Below are positions 1-8,797 of a DNA stretch of 64,000 nt, piece after piece. The translations under genes were made by a program, and so were the position numbers. Location: NCBI RefSeq assembly GCF_029846635.1, contig NZ_JARVTG010000001.1, forward strand, positions 4,341,145 to 4,405,144, in the 5' to 3' direction. The notes beneath the pieces are model-generated. The model was not told where the DNA came from. It saw only the letters and a list, made by a program, of their open reading frames with translations, and did not search any database. Origin of the DNA: Pokkaliibacter sp. MBI-7 (GTDB taxonomy: Bacteria; Pseudomonadota; Gammaproteobacteria; Pseudomonadales; Balneatricaceae). Position 1 is the stretch's first letter. The number at the start of each line of letters is the position of its first letter.

Positions 1-90
1 ACCGCGCGGGGCAGGGCAGTATTGCTGTGTTACCTGCGGCAGAGATTGTCTTCTGACACCCAGTTATCTGCGCTGGTATCGAGAATCGCC

Positions 91-966
91 ATGACCACAC
101 CTGCACTCCGTTCCGCCATCACAATAACAGGGCTGACGCTGGTATCCCTGACAGCCTTTGCGGCCAATTCGGTCCTTTGCCGTATGGCACTGGGGCAGCA
201 GAGTATCGATGCGGCCAGCTTTACGGCTGTCCGTCTGCTGTCGGGGGCAGCCATGCTGTGGCTGCTGCTGCGCGTCAAAGCAGCACCCCCGCAAGGGCAG
301 GGGCGGGGCAGCTGGCGTGCCGGTCTGATGCTGTTTATCTATGCCGCTGCCTTTTCCTATGCCTATACCAGCCTGACCACCGGCACGGGAGCGCTGATCC
401 TGTTTGCCGCCGTGCAGCTGACCATGCTGCTGATGGCACTGGCAGGTGGGCATCGTATGCAGGGGCTGGAGCTGGCCGGTTTGCTGATTGCCTTTACCGG
501 CTTTGTCTATCTGGTGCTGCCGGGGCTGGCTACGCCATCGCTGCTGGGGCTGGTACTGATGACGCTGTCGGGTATTGCCTGGGGGTTCTATACCCTGGCC
601 GGGCGTGGCTCGCTGCATCCCACCCACGATACCGCCTTCAACATGTTCCGGGCGGCACCGCTGGCACTGGTGATGCTGATCATCGGCCTGCTGCACGGCC
701 ATGCGGAAGGCCGGGGCATCGTGCTGGCGGTGTTGTCGGGCGCTCTGGCCTCGGGCCTCGGTTATGCCGTCTGGTATACCGCTTTACGTTCTTTGTCTGC
801 ACCGCAGGCGGCCGTGCTGCAACTGCTGGTGCCAGTGATCGCTGCCGCGGGCGGGGTGGTATTTATGGATGAGCACATTACCGTGCGGCTGGTGATCGCG
901 ACGGTGCTGACCCTCAGTGGCATCCTGCTGGTGATTACCGCCAGAGCCCGGGCGCCGCGCGGATGA
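91..966 (+). CDS. EamA/DMT-family inner-membrane transporter
   Basis: A 291-residue, almost wholly hydrophobic protein with about ten membrane segments arranged as two EamA repeats (roughly residues 10-140 and 155-288), the normal size and layout of drug/metabolite transporters. Members export amino acids, nucleosides or other small metabolites; nothing in the sequence fixes the substrate. I chose the ATG at 91 over a TTG at 22 because the extra 23 residues are not membrane-like and family members start just before the first helix. It stands alone, converging on the gene at 1033-2037. Family assignment is firm, function open. Confidence 0.85.
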   Translation: MTTPALRSAITITGLTLVSLTAFAANSVLCRMALGQQSIDAASFTAVRLLSGAAMLWLLLRVKAAPPQGQGRGSWRAGLMLFIYAAAFSYAYTSLTTGTGALILFAAVQLTMLLMALAGGHRMQGLELAGLLIAFTGFVYLVLPGLATPSLLGLVLMTLSGIAWGFYTLAGRGSLHPTHDTAFNMFRAAPLALVMLIIGLLHGHAEGRGIVLAVLSGALASGLGYAVWYTALRSLSAPQAAVLQLLVPVIAAAGGVVFMDEHITVRLVIATVLTLSGILLVITARARAPRG

Positions 967-1032
967 TCAGCTGCAGGGCCGAGGTCAGGTTGCCTCTGCC
1001 CTGCCCCTTGGACGGCGATGGCCCGGTACCGG

Positions 1033-2037
1033 TCACGGGATGACCGGCTGCTCGGCATACCAGCTTTCATCACGCCAGAACTCGCGCGCCGGTACTGCAT
1101 CGAAGGGGGCGGCGTAACTGTCTTCGGTGATATAGACATAGCCTGCATTGCGGTTTTTGGTCAGCTGCATCACCTTCTGCAGTGGCAGGCAGACGCTTTT
1201 CGGCTCAGAAGCGTAGTTGTTGCATTTGACGTCGCGAATGATATGCCAGATACGCTGAGCGTTCTGTTCCTTGGCCTCCCAGCCCAGTGTTTCCAGCGGT
1301 GTGCGCCCGGTATAGTTCAGGTATTCCTCATAACTGTTGTCAAAGGTGACGATGATATCGGCAATGCGCAGATAGCTCTGGCTGACGTGTGCTGCAGGAT
1401 TGAGCACGATCAGCGGGCGACGCCCCGGTTGCTGGCGGATGTAGTCGGTGAGCGGGCGGTAATACACCGGCAGGGTGCTTTCAAAGTCACTCACCTGATC
1501 CAGAAAAAAGCCGTCGATCCATACACCATTGGCCTTGTCGTTGTACCACTCCATATAGTGCCGAACCCGCTCCTTGGCGGCATCCAGCCCGTGCTGACCG
1601 CCCATGGTGGCGTAGTGGGTGGGAATGTAGGCCAGCACCTTCTTGCCCGCCTGATGGGCATAGGCGATCTGCCTTGCGTAGTTCAGATGTTTCAGCGTAT
1701 CGGGGCCAGCCTGTTCGCGGCTGCCGGGGCCATCGCCCGGTTTGATCACCACAAATGCCGTGGCGCTGCGCTCCAGCACACGTTTCCACGGGCAGCGATA
1801 GGGGGTGGGCTGCGGCGCCTTGGGGCAGCTTTCCGGGTCGGGGACAAAATACGCCGGGACGGCCAGCTGTTGTTCCAGACGGTTCATGGTCTGCACTTTC
1901 TGCGGCGCCGGTGTGGGTGGGTCAAATAGCAGATCACGCAGTTTGCTCTGCAGATCGGCATGGGCGGTGCTGCTGATTAGCCAGGTCAGGGTTAGCAGGA
2001 CGGCACGACATAAGCTCGCTGCTGAAAACCGATACAT
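1033..2037 (-). CDS. Secreted spherulation-specific family 4 / polygalactosaminidase-like glycosidase
   Basis: 334 residues starting with a signal peptide (hydrophobic stretch about 10-22, then TAHA before the mature part). The body matches the spherulation-specific family 4 TIM-barrel, related to endo-alpha-1,4-polygalactosaminidases: AYFVPDP near the start, VLAYIPTHYAT in the second strand, GVWIDGFFLDQ with the acidic residues expected of the catalytic barrel, and IIVTFDNSYEEY. Likely a periplasmic or secreted polysaccharide hydrolase. No sugar-export or biofilm genes are adjacent, so the substrate is not indicated. The downstream region on the plus strand is unrelated. Confidence 0.75.
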   Translation of the reverse strand: MYRFSAASLCRAVLLTLTWLISSTAHADLQSKLRDLLFDPPTPAPQKVQTMNRLEQQLAVPAYFVPDPESCPKAPQPTPYRCPWKRVLERSATAFVVIKPGDGPGSREQAGPDTLKHLNYARQIAYAHQAGKKVLAYIPTHYATMGGQHGLDAAKERVRHYMEWYNDKANGVWIDGFFLDQVSDFESTLPVYYRPLTDYIRQQPGRRPLIVLNPAAHVSQSYLRIADIIVTFDNSYEEYLNYTGRTPLETLGWEAKEQNAQRIWHIIRDVKCNNYASEPKSVCLPLQKVMQLTKNRNAGYVYITEDSYAAPFDAVPAREFWRDESWYAEQPVIP

Positions 2038-2368
2038 TCTTGTTATCTTCCTTTTGCCAGAAGGGGTCTGGTATGTGCCCGCTTTTTGCTTTCAATCTCA
2101 GTCTGCCGCGTGCAAAGGGCACGCATCGTCAGGTTGGGGCACGGCGCAAATCGATAGGTGATTGCTTTTATATAGATTGTTGCCTTGCCGGGTTCCAGTC
2201 TGGCTGCTTAGATGAGCCATTGTTGAACAGTTCGTGTGCTGTTCTGCGCTGGGTGTAGCAGCAAATTAGCGTTGTTTTGATTGGATAAACGTCAGCGTTG
2301 GGTAAATTCGGCTATGAATACCGCAACGCGAGCGTGTGTTTTGAGCGTACTTGTTTAAGGAGAGCAAA

Positions 2369-2851
2369 ATGTCTGAGCCATTGCGTGCCAGTTCTCAGCG
2401 TGTTCAGGAGTTCCTGAACGGAAAAGGCTATGACTTCACCGTCAGGGAGCTGGCCAGCTCAACCCGCACCGCTCAGGAAGCGGCCGATTCGGTAGGGTGC
2501 TCCGTTGCCCAGATTGCCAAATCCATCATTTTCAGGAATAAGGCCGACAATACCCCGGTGCTGGTGGTGGCCTCCGGTGCCAACCGCGTCAATACCCGCA
2601 AAATCGAGCAGGCCGCGGGGATCAAACTGGGCAAGGCCGATGCTGATTTTGTCCGTGCCGAAATAGGCTATGCCATTGGCGGTGTGCCGCCCATTGCCCA
2701 TATCCAGAAAGTCACAACTTTCCTCGACCCGGACTTGCAGCAGCATGAGGTGATCTGGGCGGCAGCAGGTACGCCGAACTCGCTGTTTGAACTGAAACCC
2801 GCTGATCTGGCCCTGCTGACCGAAGGGCAGTGGATGGATATTGCCGAGTAA
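2369..2851 (+). CDS. YbaK/ProX-type aminoacyl-tRNA editing domain protein
   Basis: 160-residue single-domain protein of the YbaK/EbsC/ProX family. These hydrolyse misacylated tRNAs (for example Cys-tRNA(Pro) or Ala-tRNA(Pro)) in trans to prolyl-tRNA synthetase. Visible family features are SIIFRNKADNTPVLVV with the conserved lysine before it, the GANRVNTRK segment, and IGGVPPIAH, the glycine/proline-rich loop of the active site. The start at 2369 follows AAGGAG at proper spacing; an upstream in-frame start six codons earlier lacks this. A strong terminator follows directly. The exact substrate cannot be read from sequence. Confidence 0.85.
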   Translation: MSEPLRASSQRVQEFLNGKGYDFTVRELASSTRTAQEAADSVGCSVAQIAKSIIFRNKADNTPVLVVASGANRVNTRKIEQAAGIKLGKADADFVRAEIGYAIGGVPPIAHIQKVTTFLDPDLQQHEVIWAAAGTPNSLFELKPADLALLTEGQWMDIAE

Positions 2852-2855
2852 AGCA

Positions 2856-2889
2856 AAACGCCTGCGAGTAGCAGGCGTTTGGTTTTTTT
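2856..2889 (+). terminator. Rho-independent terminator of the ybaK-like gene
   Basis: Perfect 10-bp stem AAACGCCTGC / GCAGGCGTTT with a 5-nt loop (GAGTA), followed by GG and seven T residues. It begins four bases after the stop codon of the editing-domain gene. Confidence 0.9.
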
Positions 2890-2909
2890 ACCGGTGGTCA
2901 GGATGACCG

Positions 2910-3845
2910 TCAGCTCAGGTTTTTCAGCTTGATATGAATTTCCACATCGATAAAACCATCCTCCCGCACGTCGTTGTGATAACGCTCCAGTAGCGGGAAG
3001 TGATCCGGCTCAAAGCCGCTGGCGGGGAACCATTCAGTATAAAGTGCCAGCCGGGCGTTGTTCAGCTGCTCGTCGCTGCCCTTTATCCGCAATACAGCGT
3101 ATTTGCCCGCGGGCAGGGTGCTGATACTGAAAGGCGCGTTGACCTCCATAGCGGGGTTAATTACCACGGCCGCTTCATAGCGGCACTTGTCGACCGGTGT
3201 GACCGCCGGGTTGTCGTAGCATAAGGCATAGCGTGCCTGCTGAGCTGGTGCGATACCCTGAGCACTTGCCCAGGCGATCAGCCGGTCCCAGGTGTCAAAA
3301 ATGCTCTGCTGTTCGTAACCGCCCGGTGTCCTGAGTGTGCATACCTGCTGTGCGGCCAGCTGGCGGATTTCTACCTTGTTACTGTGCATCGTTATATCCC
3401 TTGTGATGAGTTCACCCGTCAGTGCTGAGCGGGTGCAGGCAGGATATAAATCGGCGGGGCTGAAGGCTTTTCCATACTTGCTAAGCAGTTTTCCAATCTT
3501 GCTTTTGTGTTCTTCGTCGGGCTCCCGAATAGCTGACGGGCTGAAGCCGCTGAAGGCTTTGACCGCTCTGGCAAAGTTGGCGCTGGAGGAAAAGCCCAGC
3601 TCATGAACGATGTCGGTAATGCTCTGCTCGCGGCGATAGGCCAGAAGGTTGATGGCCCGTTCCAGACGACGGCGAGCGATATAGTCATTGAGTGTTTCAC
3701 CCATCCATGCCGAGAACAGGCGATGGAAGTGGAAGGCGGAGAAGTGACAGGCACTGGCAACCGCTTGCAGGGACAGGGGCTTATCAAGGTTGGCCTCGAT
3801 AAAGCCCAGGGCGACGGCCATTCTTTCCTTGTAGCGGTTGTGCAT
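2910..3845 (-). CDS. AraC-family regulator with GyrI-like ligand-binding domain
   Basis: About 311 residues. The N-terminal 100 hold two helix-turn-helix motifs of the AraC/XylS type (LQAVASACHFSAFHFHRLF and ITDIVHELGFSSSANFARA). The C-terminal 150 match the GyrI/Rob-type effector-binding fold (VEIRQLAAQQVCTLRTPGGY to FIDVEIHIKLK). Such proteins are usually single-component activators of efflux or detoxification genes. I prefer the start at 3845, eight bases after GAGG; a start at 3872 would overlap the end of the P450 gene. It lies at the 3' end of the P450 operon, 10 bp from it, so it may be co-transcribed and regulate it (inference). Confidence 0.85.
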   Translation of the reverse strand: MHNRYKERMAVALGFIEANLDKPLSLQAVASACHFSAFHFHRLFSAWMGETLNDYIARRRLERAINLLAYRREQSITDIVHELGFSSSANFARAVKAFSGFSPSAIREPDEEHKSKIGKLLSKYGKAFSPADLYPACTRSALTGELITRDITMHSNKVEIRQLAAQQVCTLRTPGGYEQQSIFDTWDRLIAWASAQGIAPAQQARYALCYDNPAVTPVDKCRYEAAVVINPAMEVNAPFSISTLPAGKYAVLRIKGSDEQLNNARLALYTEWFPASGFEPDHFPLLERYHNDVREDGFIDVEIHIKLKNLS

Positions 3846-3855
3846 TGTCATTGCC

Positions 3856-5019
3856 TCAGACGGGTAGCTCATGCTCTGCCGTCATAGTAGTCGACAGGTC
3901 AGGCACATTCACCCACAGCTGTTGCAGCAAACGTGCGTTGGCCAGTGGTTCATAGGTCAGGGGGTGGGGTTGCCAGCCCAGCCTGCCGTAACGCTGTTGC
4001 AGCCAGACGAATACCTGCTGGCAGAAGGCGACCGCCGCGTGGCGGGCAAGGCACTGGTGAGCCCCTTCACCAAAGGTGAGATGGGCACTGGCATTACTGC
4101 GTGCGCTGTCAAAACAGTGCGGATGGGTAAATACGCTGCTGTCGCGGTTGGCCTGTGCCAGCAGCAGAATCAGTTGTGCGCCCGCGGGCAGAGACTGGCC
4201 GCACAGATTGATGCCCTCGTGCAGCTGACGGCGGGTGTGCTGAATGGGGCTGTAGAAGCGCAGTACCTCATGAATGGCGGTGGGCGTGAAGGTGCAGATC
4301 TGCCCTCGCAGCCATGCCAGCAGGGTATCGCTGAGTACACCACGACCGGCGTCGCGGCTCTGGATCAGCATGCCGAGCAGTGCGGTTATCAGCGCGCTGT
4401 GCTGCGCCGGAGGTGCTGTGGCAAGGGTGCACTGCAGCCATGACGAATGACGCAGACGCTGGCTGATCTCGTTGATGGCCGTGTCAATCCGTGGCCAGTC
4501 AGCCGCCGTATTGTGTGGCCGCATGATGCATTGCAGATCAGGTAACAGGGCGAGGATGTGGGCGGTGTCCTCCTCACCGACGTCCATACAGGCCAGCAAC
4601 CAGCGTGGCATCAGCTCACTGGCCAGCGCTATCCAGTCCCAGCGCGACTGCGTGTCGATACGAGATTCCAGCCACTGCGCCAGACGTGGCATAAGCGCTG
4701 CGGGCTGACCCTGTGCCGTGAGCAGGGCAGCAAACAGGGGCTCCGCCAGTCTGCGCAGGGTGTTATGCATGGGCGGGTTGTTGACGCGGGCGAGGGCTGC
4801 CAGCGTTGTCTGCACGCGCTCGGGAGCCTGCTGTTGATACGCCAGCTCAGACAGCTCCGGCACTGATGCTGCCGGGTTGTGCAGCAGGGATTGGCAGGCC
4901 GCATGGGAGCAGACCAGCCAGCTGCCGTCGGCCAGTGGCTGCAGCGGTTTGCCCTGGCTGAGGTCCGCGTAGTGCTGGATGGCATCAGCCAGCTGCGAAT
5001 GCAGTAGCAGGGTAGTCAT
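3856..5019 (-). CDS. Cytochrome P450
   Basis: 387 residues, soluble bacterial size. The heme-binding loop FGEGAHQCLAR is present (axial Cys about 323) and the K-helix ExxR is EVLR (251-254). The I-helix region reads QSRDAGRG and lacks the usual acid-alcohol pair (D/E-T) for oxygen activation, so its chemistry may differ from a standard monooxygenase. It is the last gene of an operon: its ATG overlaps the stop of the DUF1127 gene by 4 bp. No ferredoxin or reductase is next to it, so electron donors must come from elsewhere. Substrate unknown. Confidence 0.88.
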   Translation of the reverse strand: MTTLLLHSQLADAIQHYADLSQGKPLQPLADGSWLVCSHAACQSLLHNPAASVPELSELAYQQQAPERVQTTLAALARVNNPPMHNTLRRLAEPLFAALLTAQGQPAALMPRLAQWLESRIDTQSRWDWIALASELMPRWLLACMDVGEEDTAHILALLPDLQCIMRPHNTAADWPRIDTAINEISQRLRHSSWLQCTLATAPPAQHSALITALLGMLIQSRDAGRGVLSDTLLAWLRGQICTFTPTAIHEVLRFYSPIQHTRRQLHEGINLCGQSLPAGAQLILLLAQANRDSSVFTHPHCFDSARSNASAHLTFGEGAHQCLARHAAVAFCQQVFVWLQQRYGRLGWQPHPLTYEPLANARLLQQLWVNVPDLSTTMTAEHELPV

Positions 5020-5252
5020 CGGTCGTAGTCCGTTATTCGCTGAGAAAAGGTGGTGAGGCGGTAATGACTGGGCGCTGCCAGCTGATCGACCCGGTGGCAG
5101 TGCGGCTGAAGGGCCGAGCTATTGTCTTGCTGCAGGCCCAGATCCCGCAGCAGATGGGGTGACAAGTGCGCCAGCTGATGGTGCAACAGTGCCCGCGTTG
5201 CTCTGCTGTCCAGCCATTGCCAGCTGCGCAGCAGCAGGGCGATCACCGTCAT
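5016..5252 (-). CDS. DUF1127 small protein
   Basis: 78 residues. The segment LSPHLLRDLGLQQ is the arginine/leucine motif of DUF1127 (YjiS-like) proteins, preceded by the usual amphipathic helix. Some alphaproteobacterial members bind RNA or act in phosphate and carbon stress, but no function is known for this kind. The carboxy-terminal 35 residues are unrelated to the family. It is translationally coupled on both sides: its start overlaps the ABM gene stop and its stop overlaps the P450 start, each by 4 bp, an unusual setting for DUF1127. Confidence 0.7.
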   Translation of the reverse strand: MTVIALLLRSWQWLDSRATRALLHHQLAHLSPHLLRDLGLQQDNSSALQPHCHRVDQLAAPSHYRLTTFSQRITDYDR

Positions 5253-5578
5253 GATGCAGGCTCACTGCTGGCGGAACGTTGAAATTCATGCTGACGCATC
5301 ACCTCGCAGATATGGATGCGATAGCCATCGAACAGCTGGGCCTTGCCTTCGCTCTGCGCCATACGGTGTGCTTCAAACTGGCGCCACTGACTGATGGCGT
5401 GATCGCTTTCCCACCACGACAGGCTCAGTACCCGGTTGCTGTCGGTCAGGCTCTGAAAGCGCTCGATACTGATAAAGCCGGGGATAGTGTCCAGCTGAGG
5501 CCGCAGCAGGGCGGCCAGATCCAGATAGCGCTGGCGATGGGGAGTGGTGACGGTTACTTCAAACAGAACGGCGAGCAT
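5249..5578 (-). CDS. Antibiotic-biosynthesis-monooxygenase (ABM) fold protein
   Basis: About 109 residues with the ferredoxin-like ABM fold: VLFEVTVTTPHRQRYLDLA, PGFISIERFQSL and SLSWWESDHAISQW are the characteristic strands and the WES-x-A-I-W element. Members are cofactor-free monooxygenases, heme-degrading enzymes or stress proteins. The start at 5578 follows GGAGGAA; a longer reading from 5611 lacks a site. First gene of the ABM-DUF1127-P450 operon, divergent from the ArsR-type regulator at 5753, which probably controls it (inference). Confidence 0.8.
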   Translation of the reverse strand: MLAVLFEVTVTTPHRQRYLDLAALLRPQLDTIPGFISIERFQSLTDSNRVLSLSWWESDHAISQWRQFEAHRMAQSEGKAQLFDGYRIHICEVMRQHEFQRSASSEPAS

Positions 5579-5752
5579 GGGGTATTCCTCCGGCAAAAAG
5601 CAGGCTGACAACGTGAACAGGTGCTTATGCTAGGGCTGTCAGGTCAGGTGATGTTTCGGTGCGTACCGAAGCATTCGCCGCCCTGCTGTGGAACAATAGC
5701 GGGCAGTTTTCCCCTGCCAGAACCTGTGCGCTTGCTCAGAAGGACGCCGCTT

Positions 5753-6466
5753 ATGGTCGATGCCCTCAATCAGGACACCTTTCAGATTGCCCGCATGGCA
5801 ACCCTGTTTGCCGAACCCAGCCGCGCCATCATGCTGATGACTCTGATGGATGGCCGCGCCTATACCGCCGGTGAGCTGGCACGGGTCGCCAGCCTGACGC
5901 CGCAGACGGCCAGTGGCCACCTTGGCATGCTGACGGAGAATGGTTTGCTCGAGCTGCTCAAACAGGGGCGGCACCGTTATTACCGGCTGGCTAATGGGGA
6001 AGTGGCAGAAGCCATAGAAGCGCTGTCACGGCTGACCATGACGCCCAGGGTGAAAGCGGTACGTTCGACCGTGCCTCTGGCTCTGCGGCAGGCCAGAACC
6101 TGCTATGACCACATTGCCGGTGAGCTGGGAGTGGCCATCTATGACGGATTCTTTCAGGCGGGGTTTCTGCAGGAGGAGCGCGGCAGTCTGTTACTGACCG
6201 AGGCGGGGCGAAAGTATTGCATGACGCTGGGAATGGTCATGGATGAAGCGTTATCCGGTTACCGGCAACCTGAGGCAAGGCCCTGTCTGGACTGGAGCGA
6301 ACGACGTTACCATCTGGCCGGACCGCTGGCCAGGGCGCTGCTGGAGGCGTATCTGGACAAGGATGTGCTGAGGCGCAGCGACGGCAGCCGTCAACTGCGC
6401 ATTACGCCCAAAGGCTGGCAACACTTTGCCTCGCACGGAATAGGATTGCAGGCCAGGGCAGGTTGA
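5753..6466 (+). CDS. ArsR-type winged-helix transcriptional regulator
   Basis: 237 residues. The N-terminal 95 form an ArsR-like winged helix (RAIMLMTLMDGRAYTAGELA, TPQTASGHLGMLTENGLLE, RHRYYRLAN as the wing). The rest is an extra domain seen in the longer helix-turn-helix_20 regulators, with a repeated YDHIAGELG/YDGFF segment. No obvious cysteine metal site, so a metal sensor is unlikely. The start at 5753 follows AAGGA. It is transcribed away from the ABM-P450 operon across a 174-bp gap, consistent with control of that operon. Confidence 0.8.
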   Translation: MVDALNQDTFQIARMATLFAEPSRAIMLMTLMDGRAYTAGELARVASLTPQTASGHLGMLTENGLLELLKQGRHRYYRLANGEVAEAIEALSRLTMTPRVKAVRSTVPLALRQARTCYDHIAGELGVAIYDGFFQAGFLQEERGSLLLTEAGRKYCMTLGMVMDEALSGYRQPEARPCLDWSERRYHLAGPLARALLEAYLDKDVLRRSDGSRQLRITPKGWQHFASHGIGLQARAG

Positions 6467-6481
6467 TCAGTTCAGCCAGCG

Positions 6482-6652
6482 TCACCTGCTAAGCAGATAA
6501 CCCAGACTGACCAGAACGAACAGTGTCGTGTACGCCACGATACCGATATTGCATTCCATATCGGCGTTCTTACGAAAACGCCCGCCTGTTAGTAAACGCC
6601 CGGTAAGAGCAAAAAACAGGCTGATCCAATTACCCGACAAGATTTTCTCCAT
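6482..6652 (-). CDS. Small two-helix membrane protein, unknown function
   Basis: 56 residues beginning MEKILSGNW, with two hydrophobic segments (about 10-22 and 38-55) separated by a basic, charged loop. The start is chosen because GAGGTGAT lies at good spacing; a longer reading to 6727 has no site. I do not recognise the family. It ends 16 bp from the 3' end of the convergent ArsR-type gene. Confidence 0.5.
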   Translation of the reverse strand: MEKILSGNWISLFFALTGRLLTGGRFRKNADMECNIGIVAYTTLFVLVSLGYLLSR

Positions 6653-6954
6653 TGGGATCACCTCGCTTGTCTGCCTGAATACGAAGGTCACCAAGACATA
6701 CAGCATAATTCGTGCACAGTTTTGCACTTAGCTGTGTGTTTTAGCCGCTGTCTGTAAGAACGGCAAGAGGTTAGTCAGGTTTGTGCAAGGATTTTTTACT
6801 TACGGAGCGCCTTTGAGAACGTGAATACGCTCTGGCATCCAGATATGGCTGTTATTGGACAGGGATAAGAACAGACACGCCGGGCGGCGTAGTCTGCATG
6901 GCCTCTGCATATCTGCACGAAGGCCATACCCGAGAGCGGTAGGTGAAAGGAGCT

Positions 6955-7692
6955 TCAGGAAATCTCGATCTGGTAGCGGAACGTATCCGCTGCGCCGCGG
7001 GACAGACGATATTCAATGGGCTGGCGGTCATATCCCAGCGCTACCCGCTCGATCACCGCTACCGGCTTGCCTTCCTCAATCCCCAGATGAGCAGCGGTTG
7101 GCCCGTCGGCTGTGGCAATGCTCAGGGTTTCCTGCGCGGAGGCGATCTGCTGGCCGCATAACTCTTCATAGAAGGGGTAGAGCAGGTTGCCAAAGGCACT
7201 CAGCTCAATCTCCATCAGTCTGGCGAAACGTGCTTCGGCCAGCCAGATTTCCTCCCAGAACACCGTTCTGCCACCGATCAGGCGCAGGCGCTCAAGGCGC
7301 AGGGTGCGCTCACCGCTGGCCAGCGACAGGGCACGCGCGACAGTGTCATCGGGGGTGACCAGTTCACGGGCAATGACCCGGCCTTCCGGCATTTGCTGAT
7401 CACCGGCGCTGTCGACCTGGCGGAAGAAGCGAAAAAAGGAGGCATCGAAGTTCGGGCGACGCACAAAGGTGCCACGGCCCTGGCTGCGTTGCAGCAGACC
7501 ATCACTGACCAGCGTGTCGACTGCCTTGCGGATCGTTCCCACGGCCACACCGTAGAGTTTTGTCAGCTCGGCTTCAGTCGGAATGGGTTCATCTGGCAGC
7601 CATTCACGAGTCGCAATTTTATTCATCATCTCGTCCCGCAAACGCTGATAAAGCGGCAAGCGGTCGTCCTGGCCCAGTTTAGAAAAACTCAT
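6955..7692 (-). CDS. GntR/HutC-family regulator (UTRA domain)
   Basis: 245 residues. An N-terminal winged helix of the GntR type (YQRLRDEMMNKIATREW, TEAELTKLYGVAVGTIRKAV, DGLLQRSQGRGTFVRRP) is followed by a UTRA ligand domain ending in EYRLSRGAADTFRYQIEI. HutC-type regulators repress catabolic operons and respond to the substrate or an intermediate. It is divergent from the amidohydrolase/permease pair with a 174-bp gap that contains an AT-rich palindrome, so it most likely represses that pair. Confidence 0.85.
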   Translation of the reverse strand: MSFSKLGQDDRLPLYQRLRDEMMNKIATREWLPDEPIPTEAELTKLYGVAVGTIRKAVDTLVSDGLLQRSQGRGTFVRRPNFDASFFRFFRQVDSAGDQQMPEGRVIARELVTPDDTVARALSLASGERTLRLERLRLIGGRTVFWEEIWLAEARFARLMEIELSAFGNLLYPFYEELCGQQIASAQETLSIATADGPTAAHLGIEEGKPVAVIERVALGYDRQPIEYRLSRGAADTFRYQIEIS

Positions 7693-7782
7693 ACAGACAT
7701 CCAGATCGGTAAATCTCGTTACTCTAATCAGCTTGCCCTGCAGCGTCCACGGTTGTTGACAGCTTAATTTAGGAAAGATATG

Positions 7783-7813
7783 GTCATCTAGTCATATATA
7801 TGAATATATGAAT
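7783..7813. promoter_or_regulatory. AT-rich palindrome, candidate GntR operator
   Basis: Contains the perfect 12-bp palindrome TCATATATATGA (7792-7803) followed by a second ATATATGA. It sits in the divergent gap between the GntR regulator and the amidohydrolase, where promoters for both must lie. Operator function is inference from position and symmetry. Confidence 0.45.
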
Positions 7814-7866
7814 TCGGCCGCCCCAGTCTGGCCGTCGAAGCTCATAAAAACAGGTACAGCTTGACC

Positions 7867-8730
7867 ATGACTTGCCCTGCTCACACTGCATCGTCTGTTC
7901 ACCCGTCAGCCGCTTCCACGCCGCTGCCGGTAACGGGGGTGGACTCCCATGCCCATGTCTTCAGCCGCAACCTGCCGCTGACCGAAGGCCGCCGCTATTC
8001 CCCCGACTATGACGCGCTGATCGACGACTTCCTTAGTCATCTTGACCGTCATGGCCTGTCTCACGGCGTACTGGTACAGCCCAGCTTCCTCGGTACTGAC
8101 AACAGTTACATGCTGGCGGCCATGGCTCAGCACCCGAAGCGTTTGCGCGGTGTGGCCGTGATTGAGCGGACAATGGCCGAGGCTGAGCTGGATACCCTCA
8201 GCGCCGCAGGTGTGGTTGGTGCGCGGCTGAACCTGATCGGTAAAGAGACAGAAGATTACTCGGCTGCGGACTGGCAGTTGTTCTTCAAACGTCTGGCCTC
8301 GCGCGGCTGGCATATCGAGATTCATCGTCATATTGACGACATTCATCAGTTTCTACCGGCCATTCTGGCCAGCGGCGTACAGGTGGTGATTGACCACTTT
8401 GGCCGTCCTCAGGCGGGTATCCATCGCGATAACTCGCAACACCAGGCATTTCTGGATTTGCTGGCCTCTCAGCAGATCTGGATCAAGTTGTCGGCAAGCT
8501 ATCGCAACCATGCCGACGTGGCGCAAGCCATCACCATGCTGGACCTGCTGCGCGACGCCTGTGGCGGCTCGCAGCGTTTCCTGTGGGGCAGTGACTGGCC
8601 CCATACCCAGTTCGAAGATCAGACCGGTTACGACCAGCAGTTTTCGATCATGGAACAGGTGATCACGGACGGTGAAGAACGGAAAAAAGTGTTGGTAGAC
8701 AACCCAACCGCATTGTTCAAACTGGCCTGA
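7867..8730 (+). CDS. Amidohydrolase-family metal-dependent hydrolase (PDC-lactonase-like)
   Basis: About 287 residues, the TIM-barrel amidohydrolase_2 family. The metal-binding HxH motif is in GVDSHAHVFSR, later histidines occur in HIEIHRHIDDI and VVIDHFGRPQ, and the final aspartate in LWGSDWPHTQFE. Relatives include 2-pyrone-4,6-dicarboxylate lactonase and sugar-lactone hydrolases. It opens a two-gene unit with the permease 67 bp downstream, so it probably hydrolyses a lactone or carboxylic ester taken up by that permease. Start at ATG 7867; a TTG two codons earlier is less likely. Confidence 0.8.
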   Translation: MTCPAHTASSVHPSAASTPLPVTGVDSHAHVFSRNLPLTEGRRYSPDYDALIDDFLSHLDRHGLSHGVLVQPSFLGTDNSYMLAAMAQHPKRLRGVAVIERTMAEAELDTLSAAGVVGARLNLIGKETEDYSAADWQLFFKRLASRGWHIEIHRHIDDIHQFLPAILASGVQVVIDHFGRPQAGIHRDNSQHQAFLDLLASQQIWIKLSASYRNHADVAQAITMLDLLRDACGGSQRFLWGSDWPHTQFEDQTGYDQQFSIMEQVITDGEERKKVLVDNPTALFKLA

Positions 8731-8797
8731 CGGCCAGTGAGAGCACGCTTCTGCAAGCAACAATGACTGGTTTGTATAAAAAGAAGGACAAACAGAA

